DNA from: Bacilli bacterium | Lineage (GTDB): Bacteria; Bacillota_I; Bacilli_A; RF39; UBA660 | DNA length: 53,797 nucleotides | Reading direction: 5' to 3' | NCBI GenBank assembly: GCA_017409025.1 | Contig: JAFQTN010000013.1 | Span: 1 to 53,797 of the forward strand | Part shown: positions 23,598-32,380 of the stretch, one piece after another | How the letters are laid out: each line of letters starts with the position of its first letter | How positions within the stretch are numbered: position 1 is the first letter of the stretch | Position numbers and translations under genes: made by a program | The notes under the pieces: model-generated | What the model saw: the letters and a program-made list of their open reading frames with translations, nothing else | The model's database searches: none | What the model was told of the DNA's origin: nothing

Positions 23598-26408
23598 ATG
23601 GATAAAATTGTTATCAAGGGAGCTAGAGTTAATAACTTAAAAAATATAGATATCGAAATACCTAAAAATAAATTAGTTGTTATGACAGGAGTATCCGGTT
23701 CTGGAAAAAGTAGTTTGGCTTTTGATACGATATATGCTGAAGGACAGAGAAGATATATTGAGAGTCTTAGTGCTTATGCGAGACAATTTTTGGGTGGAAG
23801 TGATAAACCTGATGTTGATTCTATAGATGGGTTATCTCCGGCGATTAGTATTGATCAAAAAAGTACTAATAAGAATCCTAGATCTACGGTTGGTACGATT
23901 ACAGAAATATATGATTATTTAAGATTATTATTTGCTAGGGTTGGTACTCCATATTGTCCACATCATAATATACCAATAAGTTCTCAAAGTATTGAAGAGA
24001 TGGTTAATAAAGTTTTGGAGTTAGATGAGGGAACTAAGATTATGATTATGGCTCCAATTGTAAAGGGCGAAAAAGGAACACATAAAGATACTTTAGAAGA
24101 TTTAAGAAGAGACGGTTTTATTAGATGTAAAATAGATGGAGAAATTAAAGAACTTAGCGAAAACATAGAATTAGATAAAAATAAGAAACATATTATTTTA
24201 GCTGTTGTAGATAGATTAATAGTAAAAGAAGATATAAGAACACGACTATATGACTCTCTTGAAACAGCTTGTAAACTATCTCACGGTAAAGTTATTATTG
24301 AAATGCCTACTTTGAATGATGAGATGATTCTTAGTGAAGATTTTGCTTGTCCTTATTGTGATTTTTCTTTATTTGAGCTTGAGCCTAGAATGTTTTCATT
24401 TAATGCTCCGTATGGGGCTTGTCCTGATTGTAAGGGATTAGGTGTTAAGTTTAATCTTGATTTAGATTTAGTTATTCCTGATAGAAATCTTAGTATTAAT
24501 GAAGGTGCTATTAAACCTATTAATGTAGATGATGACAATACAATGAGAACACAGATAGATACGGTGGCTAGATACTATGATATTGATTTAGATGCTAAAA
24601 TCAAAGATTTAGATAAAAAGAAATTAGATATTATTTTATATGGTTCTCCGGACATATTAGAATTTAAGTATGTGTCTAAGAATGGTAATACGAGAAATGC
24701 AAAAGATTATTATGAAGGTGTTATTACTAATTTAGAAAGAAGATATATTGAGACTAAGAGCACTTGGATAAGAGACTGGATAGAAACTTATATGACTGAG
24801 AGTGTATGTACTACTTGTCATGGTTCTAGACTTAATAGTAGTGTTTTATCAGTACTTATCAACAAAAAAAATATTTACGAAGTTAGTTGTTTATCAATTA
24901 GAGATTTAAGAAAATTTATGGATAAACTTGATCTTACTAAGGAAAAGGAAGAGATTGCAGACTTATTAGTTAAAGAAATTAATAATAGGCTAGATTTCTT
25001 AATTAATGTAGGTCTTGAATATTTAACTCTTAGTAGAACTGCTGGCACTTTATCTGGCGGAGAAAGTCAAAGAATCAGACTTGCTACGCAAATTGGTTCT
25101 AAATTAACTGGTGTTTTATATGTTTTAGATGAACCTAGTATCGGATTACACCAAAAAGATAATGAAAAGTTAATCAATTCATTACTAGAAATGAGAGATT
25201 TGGGTAATACTTTGATTGTCGTAGAGCATGATACAGATACGATGATGGCAAGTGACTTTTTAGTAGATATTGGTCCATTAGCTGGGGAACATGGTGGAGA
25301 AGTTGTTGCTTGTGGTACTCCAAGTGAAGTAATGGCTTGCGAAGATAGCATTACTGGGCAATACTTATCTGGTAAAAGAAAAATAGAGGTTCCTAAGAAA
25401 AGAAGAAAAGGTAATGGTAAATTTATAACTGTTAAAGGGGCAAAAGAGAATAATTTAAAGAATATTAATGTTAAATTTCCTTTAGGAACATTTACTTGTG
25501 TCACTGGAGTATCCGGATCTGGAAAGAGTAGTTTAGTTAATGAAATATTATATAAGAGTGTGGCTAATAATTTATATAAGACAAAAGAAAAACCTGGTAA
25601 ATGTAAGTGTGTTGAAGGGATCGATGAGATAGATAAAGTGGTTTTAATTACACAGAATCCTATTGGTAGAACTCCAAGAAGTAATCCTGCTACTTATGTT
25701 GGTGTTTTTGATGATATTAGAGATATATTTGCTGAAACTAAAGATGCTAAGATAAAAGGATATGATAAGAGTAGATTTAGTTTTAATGTTAAAGGTGGAA
25801 GATGCGAAGCTTGTTGGGGAGATGGTGTAAAAAAGATAGAAATGCATTTTTTACCTGACGTGTACGTTCCATGTGATGTATGTCATGGCACTAGATACAA
25901 TAAAGAAACTTTAAGCATTAAATATAAAGGAAAGAATATCTATGATATACTTGAAATGAGAGTAGATGAACTTATTACTTTCTTTGAAAATCATCCTAAA
26001 GTTTTACATAAACTTAAGACTTTACAAGATGTTGGTCTTGGATATGTAAAAATAGGACAGAGTGCTCCGACATTATCTGGTGGTGAGGCAGCGAGAGTTA
26101 AACTTGCTAAAGAATTACAAAAGAAACCTACAGGTAAGAGTTTATTTATATTAGACGAACCTACGACTGGTCTTCATATATATGACATAGAAAAATTACT
26201 TAATATTTTGAACAGAATTGTTGATAATGGTGATACTGTAGTAGTTATCGAACATAACTTAGACGTCATTAAAGTAGCAGATCATATTATCGATTTAGGC
26301 CCTAATGGTGGAGATCTTGGTGGTGAAATCGTAGCTACGGGTACTCCAGAAGATATCGCTAAATGTAACGATAGTTTTACGGGAGAATATTTAAGAAAGT
26401 ATTTATAA
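23598..26408 (+). CDS. uvrA: Excinuclease ABC subunit A
   Basis: The damage-recognition ATPase of nucleotide excision repair, which loads UvrB onto lesions. The 936-residue protein has two ABC units, each with a Walker A (GVSGSGKSSL near residues 32 and 637) and signature (LSGGESQRIRLA, LSGGEAARVKLA). It has a zinc module CPYC...CPDCKG and the C-terminal zinc finger CEACWGDG...CDVCHGTRYN. It is separate from uvrB, which in many Firmicutes precedes it. Clear promoter and terminator make it monocistronic. Confidence 0.97.
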   Translation: MDKIVIKGARVNNLKNIDIEIPKNKLVVMTGVSGSGKSSLAFDTIYAEGQRRYIESLSAYARQFLGGSDKPDVDSIDGLSPAISIDQKSTNKNPRSTVGTITEIYDYLRLLFARVGTPYCPHHNIPISSQSIEEMVNKVLELDEGTKIMIMAPIVKGEKGTHKDTLEDLRRDGFIRCKIDGEIKELSENIELDKNKKHIILAVVDRLIVKEDIRTRLYDSLETACKLSHGKVIIEMPTLNDEMILSEDFACPYCDFSLFELEPRMFSFNAPYGACPDCKGLGVKFNLDLDLVIPDRNLSINEGAIKPINVDDDNTMRTQIDTVARYYDIDLDAKIKDLDKKKLDIILYGSPDILEFKYVSKNGNTRNAKDYYEGVITNLERRYIETKSTWIRDWIETYMTESVCTTCHGSRLNSSVLSVLINKKNIYEVSCLSIRDLRKFMDKLDLTKEKEEIADLLVKEINNRLDFLINVGLEYLTLSRTAGTLSGGESQRIRLATQIGSKLTGVLYVLDEPSIGLHQKDNEKLINSLLEMRDLGNTLIVVEHDTDTMMASDFLVDIGPLAGEHGGEVVACGTPSEVMACEDSITGQYLSGKRKIEVPKKRRKGNGKFITVKGAKENNLKNINVKFPLGTFTCVTGVSGSGKSSLVNEILYKSVANNLYKTKEKPGKCKCVEGIDEIDKVVLITQNPIGRTPRSNPATYVGVFDDIRDIFAETKDAKIKGYDKSRFSFNVKGGRCEACWGDGVKKIEMHFLPDVYVPCDVCHGTRYNKETLSIKYKGKNIYDILEMRVDELITFFENHPKVLHKLKTLQDVGLGYVKIGQSAPTLSGGEAARVKLAKELQKKPTGKSLFILDEPTTGLHIYDIEKLLNILNRIVDNGDTVVVIEHNLDVIKVADHIIDLGPNGGDLGGEIVATGTPEDIAKCNDSFTGEYLRKYL

Positions 26409-26411
26409 TAT

Positions 26412-26440
26412 AAGAAAACATTGTTTGTTTTCTTTTTTTT
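26412..26440 (+). terminator. Terminator of uvrA
   Basis: AAGAAAAC/GTTTTCTT stem with 7-nt loop and T-run. Confidence 0.85.
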
Positions 26441-26468
26441 GAATAAAATTGGTAAATAGGCATAGTAT
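26441..26468 (+). promoter_or_regulatory. Possible sigma-E promoter of spoIVA
   Basis: GAATAAA (26441-26447), 13-bp spacer, CATAGTAT (26461-26468). This resembles the mother-cell sigma-E pattern (KMATATT, CATACAMT), which drives spoIVA in Bacillus. No vegetative -10 is present. The match is imperfect. Confidence 0.5.
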
Positions 26469-26487
26469 TTATTGAAAAGAGGTCGTT

Positions 26488-27957
26488 ATGGAAAAAATTG
26501 ATGTTATTAAAAATATTGCTAAGAGAACTGGTGGAGATATTTATTTGGGTGTAGTAGGGGCTGTTAGAACGGGTAAATCAACATTCATAAGAAGATTTAT
26601 GGAAAATATGGTTATACCTAATATTCCCGATGAATTCGATAAAAAAAGGGCTTTAGATGAATTGCCTCAGGCTGCTAATGGTAAAATGATTATGACTACA
26701 GAACCAAAGTTTGTTCCTGCTAGTGCAGCAAAAATTGCTATTGATGAATTTACTGCTAATATTAAGATGATTGATTGTGTTGGTTATGTTATTAAAGATG
26801 CAAAAGGGGTAGAAGATGAAAATGGTCCTAGATATGTAATGACTCCTTGGTATAGTGAACCAATTCCTTTTGTGGAGGCTGCTGAAATTGGCACAGAGAA
26901 GGTTATTAAAGACCATTCTACGATCGGAATTGTGGTTACTACTGATGGTTCTTTTGGAGAATTTTCTAGAGGAGATTATTTAGAAGCTGAAGAGACTGTT
27001 ATAAATGAATTACAAGAAATAGGTAAACCATATATCGTTCTTTTAAATACTGTTAATCCTAGTAGTGATAGTACTATTATTTTGGCTAATGAAATGAAAG
27101 AAAAATATAATGTACCAGTTTTACCTATTAACGTTGAACAAATGCAAGAAAGGGATATGTATAACATCTTAAAAGAAGCTTTGTATGAATTTCCAATTGT
27201 TGAAGTTAAAGTAAATATTCCTGATTGGATTTCAATATTAAATCCGAGTCATTATTTAAAAAAGTCTTATATTGATAAAATTAAAGAGAGCGTATTATCT
27301 ATAGATAAGATTAGAGATATCGATACTATAACTAATTATTTCAATGACTCAGAATATATTGAAAAATCATATTTATCTGAAGTAGATCCTTCAACTGGAG
27401 AAGCTACGATTAATCTTTCTGCTCCAGGAGAATTATATAACCAAGTATTGAAAGAGATAATAGACGTAGATATTTCTTCAAAGGCAGGAATGCTTAAATT
27501 GTTCCAGGATTTCCAAGAAGCAAAATATGAGTATGATCAAATTAAAACAGCACTTAAGACTGTTAAACAAACTGGGTATGGTATTGCATCACCGACTTTG
27601 TCTGATATGAAATTAGAGACACCAGAGATAATTAAGCAAGGCGGTAGATATGGAGTTAAGCTTAAAGCTAAAGCACCTTCTATTCATATGATAAAAGTTG
27701 ATGTAGAATCTACTTTCGAACCAATTATTGGTAGTGAACTTCAAAGTAAAGAATTAATAAAAGGTTTAACTGAAAATGAAAACAATACCGATATATGGAA
27801 AAGTGAAATTTTTGGAAGAAGTTTGGATGTGATTGTTCAAGAAGGAATTCAGGCAAAACTTGCTATGATGCCAGAATCTGTTAGATATAAATTATGTCAG
27901 ACTCTAACTAAGATTATTAACAAGGGAAGTTCTACGATGATTGCTATTGTTTTATAA
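26488..27957 (+). CDS. spoIVA: Stage IV sporulation protein A (coat-base ATPase)
   Basis: An ATPase that polymerises on the forespore surface and forms the base of the spore coat. At 489 residues it matches the 492-residue Bacillus protein. The P-loop GAVRTGKST (residues 24-32) is intact, with the conserved stretches TTEPKFVPASAA, DCVGYVIKDAKGVEDENGPRYV-like (split here) and TPWYSEPIPF. The C-terminus (INKGSSTMIAIVL) is the family's forespore-targeting end. It lies just upstream of hup, as in Bacillus. It is among the best markers that this lineage forms or formed spores. Confidence 0.97.
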   Translation: MEKIDVIKNIAKRTGGDIYLGVVGAVRTGKSTFIRRFMENMVIPNIPDEFDKKRALDELPQAANGKMIMTTEPKFVPASAAKIAIDEFTANIKMIDCVGYVIKDAKGVEDENGPRYVMTPWYSEPIPFVEAAEIGTEKVIKDHSTIGIVVTTDGSFGEFSRGDYLEAEETVINELQEIGKPYIVLLNTVNPSSDSTIILANEMKEKYNVPVLPINVEQMQERDMYNILKEALYEFPIVEVKVNIPDWISILNPSHYLKKSYIDKIKESVLSIDKIRDIDTITNYFNDSEYIEKSYLSEVDPSTGEATINLSAPGELYNQVLKEIIDVDISSKAGMLKLFQDFQEAKYEYDQIKTALKTVKQTGYGIASPTLSDMKLETPEIIKQGGRYGVKLKAKAPSIHMIKVDVESTFEPIIGSELQSKELIKGLTENENNTDIWKSEIFGRSLDVIVQEGIQAKLAMMPESVRYKLCQTLTKIINKGSSTMIAIVL

Positions 27958-27982
27958 TTGTATGTTAATTATTGGTAATAAA

Positions 27983-28016
27983 TTAAAAAAGGCTATATTA
28001 CTAGTCTTTTTTTTGT
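27983..28016 (+). terminator. Probable terminator of spoIVA
   Basis: AAAAGGCT/AGTCTTTT arms (one mismatch or wobble) with 8-nt loop and long T-run. Confidence 0.65.
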
Positions 28017-28059
28017 TAAAGTCTTGATTTATAAGCAATTTTATGATATTGTTATGTTG

Positions 28060-28081
28060 TAAGCATAAGATAAGTGCTTAA
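28060..28081 (+). repeat. Inverted repeat upstream of hup
   Basis: TAAGCA and TGCTTA, 9 nt apart, between a plausible hup promoter (TTGATT near 28024) and the ribosome site. It could be an operator or a 5'-UTR hairpin. Confidence 0.35.
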
Positions 28082-28105
28082 ATTAGAAAATGGAGGTAAT
28101 TAAGA

Positions 28106-28378
28106 ATGACAAAAGCATGTTTAGTTGAATACATTGCTGAAAATGCTGACTTAACAAAAGCTGATGCTACTCGTGCATTAGAAGCTATGTTAGAAGGTGT
28201 AACAAAAGGATTAAAAGAGGAAGGAAAAGTTACATTAGTTGGTTTTGGAACATTCTCTGCTAAGAAAAGAGAAGCACGTACTGGACGTAATCCACAAACT
28301 GGTGAAGAAGTTAAAATTGCTGCTAGAGTAGTACCTGGTTTCAAAGCTGGAAACAAATTAAAAGATGCTTTAAACTAG
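28106..28378 (+). CDS. hup: DNA-binding protein HU
   Basis: The nucleoid-compacting histone-like protein; 90 residues, the exact family length. It has the dimer core ([20 protein letters not shown]), the beta arm ([20 protein letters not shown]) with the conserved RNPQTGE tip, and the end [16 protein letters not shown]. An AATGGAGG ribosome site and strong terminator fit high expression. Placement after spoIVA matches Bacillus hbs. Confidence 0.97.
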   Translation: MTKACLVEYIAENADLTKADATRALEAMLEGVTKGLKEEGKVTLVGFGTFSAKKREARTGRNPQTGEEVKIAARVVPGFKAGNKLKDALN

Positions 28379-28395
28379 TCTTTTATAAAATAGTT

Positions 28396-28418
28396 AAAAC
28401 AACCTTTTGGTTGTTTTT
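28396..28418 (+). terminator. Terminator of hup
   Basis: AAAACAACC/GGTTGTTTT stem, TTTT loop, T-run. Confidence 0.9.
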
Positions 28419-28434
28419 CTATTACTATATATGA

Positions 28435-28467
28435 AAATAACATTTCTATAAAAAGAAATGTTATTTT
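28435..28467. terminator. Bidirectional terminator at the convergent hup/S24 junction
   Basis: AAATAACATTTC/GAAATGTTATTT stem, 8-nt loop. It includes the stop codon of the - strand gene and has T-rich flanks on both strands. Confidence 0.8.
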
Positions 28468-29126
28468 ATTTCTCTATGAATTGCAATTACTTTTCCTAAT
28501 ATCATATCTGGTGACATAATATTAACATTTAAACTTGGATATTTAGGATTCATTGCTTGAAGAATTATACCTTTTGGATATTTATATAATTTTCTAACTG
28601 ATAATATATTACTTTTTGTAGCAATTACTATATCATCACCATTTTTATAGTCTTCTTGTTTTTCAAAGAATATTCTATCATTTTTTAAATAGTATGGGGA
28701 CATTGAATCATCTAGAACTTTAATAGTTAATTCAGATTTTCCTACTAAAGGTTCATAGTTGGCATTTTTATAAGTATTAATTATCTTTTCGTTTTTAGTA
28801 TTTAAATTTTTATCTACCCTTGTACTACTTATATATTCTTTAACGAATTTACTTTCTAATTTTTTTCTTTCTTCTTCAGTAATATCTACTTCAGATAATA
28901 CACTGGTATCAATATTAAAGATACGGCATATTTCAAAGAATAAATCATAAGGAATATTTAACATACCTGTTTCGTATTTATGTAATGTTTGTCTATTCTT
29001 TTGATGATTTATAGCCTTAGATAGATCTTCTAATGAATAGTTATATTTTAATCTGTTTTCTTTGATTAAGTTTCCTACGAAAGGTTTTAAATTATCACTT
29101 ACTAATTCTTTTTTTCTTGTTCTCAT
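28461..29126 (-). CDS. XRE helix-turn-helix regulator with S24/LexA-type domain, catalytic Lys replaced
   Basis: A 221-residue regulator. Residues about 15-75 form a helix-turn-helix (GNLIKENRLKYNYSLEDLSK, NRQTLHKYETG). Residues 125-221 match the LexA/CI/UmuD fold, with the nucleophile Ser141 in LDDSMSPYY and the segment NILSVRKLYK. In LexA and UmuD the catalytic Lys lies 37 residues after the Ser; here that position is Arg178, with Lys179 next to it. No Ala-Gly or Cys-Gly cleavage site is seen about 35 residues upstream. Self-cleavage is therefore doubtful. It lies downstream of two VUT-type membrane genes on the same strand, 14 bp from the nearer one, and may control them. Confidence 0.85.
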   Translation of the reverse strand: MRTRKKELVSDNLKPFVGNLIKENRLKYNYSLEDLSKAINHQKNRQTLHKYETGMLNIPYDLFFEICRIFNIDTSVLSEVDITEEERKKLESKFVKEYISSTRVDKNLNTKNEKIINTYKNANYEPLVGKSELTIKVLDDSMSPYYLKNDRIFFEKQEDYKNGDDIVIATKSNILSVRKLYKYPKGIILQAMNPKYPSLNVNIMSPDMILGKVIAIHREIK

Positions 29127-29140
29127 ATTACCACTCCCTA

Positions 29141-29803
29141 CTAATTAAATTTATTTGTAATATATATAGGTATTGTACCTATTATGCCAATTAGTGTTTT
29201 TATCATGTACCTAAGTATTATGCACAATATTATATTTATTAATTCATATTCAAACAAGTATGCTATTAAGATAAATAGTATATTATCTAACAATTCTACG
29301 ATTATGATAGAAAATATATTGCTAAACATCACATTATTTCTTACTTTTTTTAGCTCATAGTATAATTTGCTATTTAAAAATACGCTTACTATTGTTGCTA
29401 TTATTAAAGCTATATATACTCTTAGGTTGTATTCAAATATACTATCATATGATTTATTAGCATATAGATTATAGTCACTGGCTTTCATTAGTCCAGATAA
29501 GTTTAGAAAACAACAACTAACTAGGGCGGTTATAAATATTAATCCTATGTATGTTTTTATTTCTTCAGGGCCTCTTTTTTGAGTAATAATGTTACCTGCT
29601 ATTATTAAAGATGTTGTAACTCCAAATCCTATTGGAACATTTACGCCCATTAAGTCGATTTGTTTTAAACTCATTATACACGATAGAAATGTGGCAATTA
29701 CACCATACACATACAATCCATCTGTTTTATATTTTTTATTTAGAATAATTATGGCTAGATAACACACTAATACTTCCGCTACTATTAATAAGATATTTCT
29801 CAT
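29141..29803 (-). CDS. Integral membrane protein, VUT/YhhQ (queuosine-precursor transporter) type
   Basis: A 220-residue protein with about six hydrophobic helices. The segment VNVPIGFGVTTSLIIAGNII followed by TQKRGPEEIK resembles the VUT/YhhQ family loop (a small residue run, then KxxGxxEA). RVYIALIIATIVSVFLNSKL with YYELKKVRNN matches its second conserved region. YhhQ takes up queuosine precursors; other members are of unknown function. The conserved Asp/Glu of typical YhhQ loops appear replaced by Asn/Gln, so the substrate may differ. It starts on the stop of the paralogous upstream gene (ATGA overlap). Confidence 0.6.
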   Translation of the reverse strand: MRNILLIVAEVLVCYLAIIILNKKYKTDGLYVYGVIATFLSCIMSLKQIDLMGVNVPIGFGVTTSLIIAGNIITQKRGPEEIKTYIGLIFITALVSCCFLNLSGLMKASDYNLYANKSYDSIFEYNLRVYIALIIATIVSVFLNSKLYYELKKVRNNVMFSNIFSIIIVELLDNILFILIAYLFEYELINIILCIILRYMIKTLIGIIGTIPIYITNKFN

Positions 29804-30465
29804 TTTATCACCTTCTTATTGTTTAATAAATTTACAAAAAGAATATTTATCCCGGTGATAACTAGACCTAATATGTATGTAGATATTCCCAAGAACAAAC
29901 TAAATTTTAGTTCCATAATATCGATATAAGCAATTGCATACATAACTAATGTATATAATAATCCTGTTATTATATAAGTTAAAGCTATTGAAATCGTATT
30001 ATTATCTTGAATTTCTTTTAGTAAAACATATAGTTTGGCTGTTGCTAATTGACTTAATAATACTATAATTGGATATACTATTAATATTTTATAGTTATAT
30101 TCAAATGTTCCTTGCATATTAATTGATATTGTTTCAGTAATAGCAGGTATAAAGAAATTCATAACTACTAATAATAATGCTGCAGTTATATTAGCATATA
30201 ACGTGATTAATAATAGACTTTTAATTTCTTTAGCACTATATTTTGTTAGAAAAATATATAGTATACTAAATGATGCTATTAATGGAATAATTCCTAAGTT
30301 AATATTCATTTTAAATATATATGATATTTTAAAAGATAATACAAAAGATATTAAATCCATCATAACTAGAGCAAAATATAAGCCTCTTTTATTTAGTATC
30401 TTATATAAACAAAATATTGTTAATAGTGTTAACATAATTAAAATTATAGTAATTATCTCTTCCAA
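29800..30465 (-). CDS. Integral membrane protein, paralogue of the next gene (VUT-like)
   Basis: A 221-residue, six-helix-type membrane protein similar in size and layout to the product of 29141-29803: LGIIPLIASFSILYIFLTKY followed by SAKEIKSLL, and later YPIIVLLSQLATAKLYVLLK. The start is a TTG at 30465 behind AGAAGGTGG; no ATG fits. It is the first gene of a three-gene unit with the paralogue and the S24-type regulator. The two membrane proteins could form a heterodimer. Family assignment is tentative. No preQ1 riboswitch precedes it; the leader is too short. Confidence 0.6.
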   Translation of the reverse strand: MEEIITIILIMLTLLTIFCLYKILNKRGLYFALVMMDLISFVLSFKISYIFKMNINLGIIPLIASFSILYIFLTKYSAKEIKSLLLITLYANITAALLLVVMNFFIPAITETISINMQGTFEYNYKILIVYPIIVLLSQLATAKLYVLLKEIQDNNTISIALTYIITGLLYTLVMYAIAYIDIMELKFSLFLGISTYILGLVITGINILFVNLLNNKKVIK

Positions 30466-30507
30466 ATTACCACCTTCTTATTCAATATACATTATATCAT
30501 AAAAAAT

Positions 30508-30540
30508 AAAGATACAAAATATTTTTGTATCTTTTTCTTA
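30508..30540. terminator. Bidirectional terminator, copy 1 of a repeated hairpin
   Basis: AAAGATACAAAA/TTTTGTATCTTT with a 3-nt loop. It ends the phosphatase-cupin gene on the - strand. A near-identical 26-nt block (one base different) occurs at 32381-32409. Confidence 0.85.
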
Positions 30541-30560
30541 AAAATTATTATTTAATTATA

Positions 30561-31733
30561 TTATTTCTTCGTTTTAATTTTGGAATATTCAATGTCTTTC
30601 ACTACATTGACATTTTCTGCAACAAAGTTTGGTTCCATTTTTTCCATTAATTTCATGTTTCCGGAATAATAAAATATAGTGTTTTTAGGAACAACAATTA
30701 TGTCTCCTTTTTTAACAGGTTGTTGCTTTGAATTAACGATTGTTATTTCTCCATTTTTTTCAACTGGATATCCTCCAATTTCAAAGACACCTTCTCCTTC
30801 TAATACATAGTATGTGGATGTACTACCTGTATCATATGTATATGCATCTTGTCCTTCTGTACAATCTATAAAGAAATATCCTCTTTTTTCGTCGTTTCCT
30901 GGTGGAATAATTAGTGTTTCGCCTTTTTTAGGTATAAATATAGAAGCCATTTCTAAAGGGATTTTCATATTATTACAAAATTTTTGAAATTTTACTTCTT
31001 GTTTTAATTCTTCAATTAATTGGTAGAATTTCATTAACATGCTATAGTTATTATACAAATCAAGATCTACTAAATATCCTTTGGGAACAGACGTTTCTGG
31101 TTCAAAGATACATTTTGGATTTTCTTCCATTGTAATAACACTTGCTGTTTTTTGTTTTATAGGAAGCTCTTGATTCATCATTAAATAATATAAGTTTTTC
31201 AACACAGTTTCATGAGAGACTATGACAATTGCATCATACGTTCCTTTAGAACGATATTCTTCTAACTTTCTTGAAAAATTTCTAATTCTTCTTCTTAATT
31301 CAATTTCGCTTTCTCCTTGTGGATAAGAAATGGCCACTTTATTTTTATCTTTGCGTTCTTCTTTATTTATTTCCATCTCTAAATCATCACTCATATACGT
31401 AGAGGGTTGTCCATAAAGAATTCCTTGATTTATTTCTCTTATTGTTTTTTCTTCTGACACATCATAATTAGACGGGTCTAAATGTTCTATAGCATAGGTT
31501 AAAGTTTCTCTTGTTCTATAATATGGGCTAACTATAAATAGAACTTTTTTCCCTTCTAGAAACTTTTTCAAGAAAAGACCTAATTCTTTAGCTTGCTGCA
31601 CACCATAAGTCTTATCTAATGGTACAAATTCATCCCTATAAAAATATTCTCTTATTCCGAATTGTTTATTCCATCCTGCATTATTAGCTGGTGTGAATCC
31701 ATGTCTTACTAAATATACTTTAGTCTTGTTCAT
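30561..31733 (-). CDS. Histidine phosphatase-cupin fusion protein
   Basis: A 390-residue two-domain protein. Residues 1-200 are a histidine (phosphoglycerate mutase-like) phosphatase: LVRHGFTPANN with the RHG nucleophile (10-12), SPYYRTRETL and the second His in VIVSHETVLKNL, so the active site is complete. Residues about 280-370 form a cupin barrel (STSTYYVLEGEGVFEIGGYP, VKKGDIIVVPKNTIFYYSG), but metal His ligands are sparse. The fusion suggests a phosphorylated sugar or nucleotide as substrate with the cupin binding it. It overlaps the P-loop kinase gene by 14 bp. Confidence 0.82.
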   Translation of the reverse strand: MNKTKVYLVRHGFTPANNAGWNKQFGIREYFYRDEFVPLDKTYGVQQAKELGLFLKKFLEGKKVLFIVSPYYRTRETLTYAIEHLDPSNYDVSEEKTIREINQGILYGQPSTYMSDDLEMEINKEERKDKNKVAISYPQGESEIELRRRIRNFSRKLEEYRSKGTYDAIVIVSHETVLKNLYYLMMNQELPIKQKTASVITMEENPKCIFEPETSVPKGYLVDLDLYNNYSMLMKFYQLIEELKQEVKFQKFCNNMKIPLEMASIFIPKKGETLIIPPGNDEKRGYFFIDCTEGQDAYTYDTGSTSTYYVLEGEGVFEIGGYPVEKNGEITIVNSKQQPVKKGDIIVVPKNTIFYYSGNMKLMEKMEPNFVAENVNVVKDIEYSKIKTKK

Positions 31734-32334
31734 TATTTTTTTCTCCTGTTAATTTTTCTACTAACTTATCTATTTCCATTTCTATTTTTTCTTGTGATTG
31801 ATTCATATCAATAGTATAGAATACAAGTTCTTCTGGAAAAGTACTATTTTTTAATTTTTCTTTATATTTATAGTACAATTCTACTGGTGCTCTAGAATAA
31901 TTTTCTGGATCTTTTCCAAAGTTTTTTTCTCTCTCTTTTATTCTTCTTATTATTTCTGCTTCTTCACATACTAATTTTATAAAATATAGGCTAGCATTAT
32001 GATTTTTAAAATTATTTTGAGCTGACTCCCAGAAAAATTGCATGTTGGCATCGATAATCATATTGGTTTTATTTTCTAACATATATACCGTTCTATCATT
32101 AGCCAATTGTTCTACTAATTTATGATTTTTTTCTGGATCAATGCCATATTCCTCAACAATTCTTCTAATTTTATCATTTGCAGTTATATATATACCTGTT
32201 TTTTTAGATAATATTTTTGATACTGTTGTTTTGCCTATTCCTGGTGGAGCTATAAAAGTTATTCCAAATGGTTTTTCTTGTGGATTTATTGGAATATCAC
32301 TTATAACTATTTTTAATAATTCTTCATAACTCAT
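31720..32334 (-). CDS. P-loop kinase (AAA_33-like)
   Basis: A 204-residue protein of small-molecule kinase type. Walker A is APPGIGKTT (29-37) and the likely acceptor/Mg2+ site is MIIDANMQFF. A lid region is basic (RRIKEREKNFGKDPENYSRA). It resembles adenylate-kinase-like or zeta-toxin-like P-loop proteins that phosphorylate a small molecule. Its overlap with a histidine phosphatase gene recalls the kinase/phosphatase pairing of PFK-2/FBPase-2, but there is no sign that fructose 2,6-bisphosphate is involved. Confidence 0.78.
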   Translation of the reverse strand: MSYEELLKIVISDIPINPQEKPFGITFIAPPGIGKTTVSKILSKKTGIYITANDKIRRIVEEYGIDPEKNHKLVEQLANDRTVYMLENKTNMIIDANMQFFWESAQNNFKNHNASLYFIKLVCEEAEIIRRIKEREKNFGKDPENYSRAPVELYYKYKEKLKNSTFPEELVFYTIDMNQSQEKIEMEIDKLVEKLTGEKNNEQD

Positions 32335-32380
32335 ACAACCACTTCCTTAATTTAATTTTAGCATATTTTTATAAATAAAT

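Noticed and set aside
25067-25504. 145-codon open frame antisense to uvrA, and similar long antisense frames inside infB (7652-7993), nifJ and the mnmE/mnmG genes
   Set aside because: They lie wholly within well-supported genes on the other strand, lack ribosome sites and have compositions expected of complement-strand shadows.
30466-30507. preQ1 riboswitch before the VUT-like genes
   Set aside because: The leader is about 35 nt with a normal promoter and has no preQ1 hairpin plus A-rich tail.
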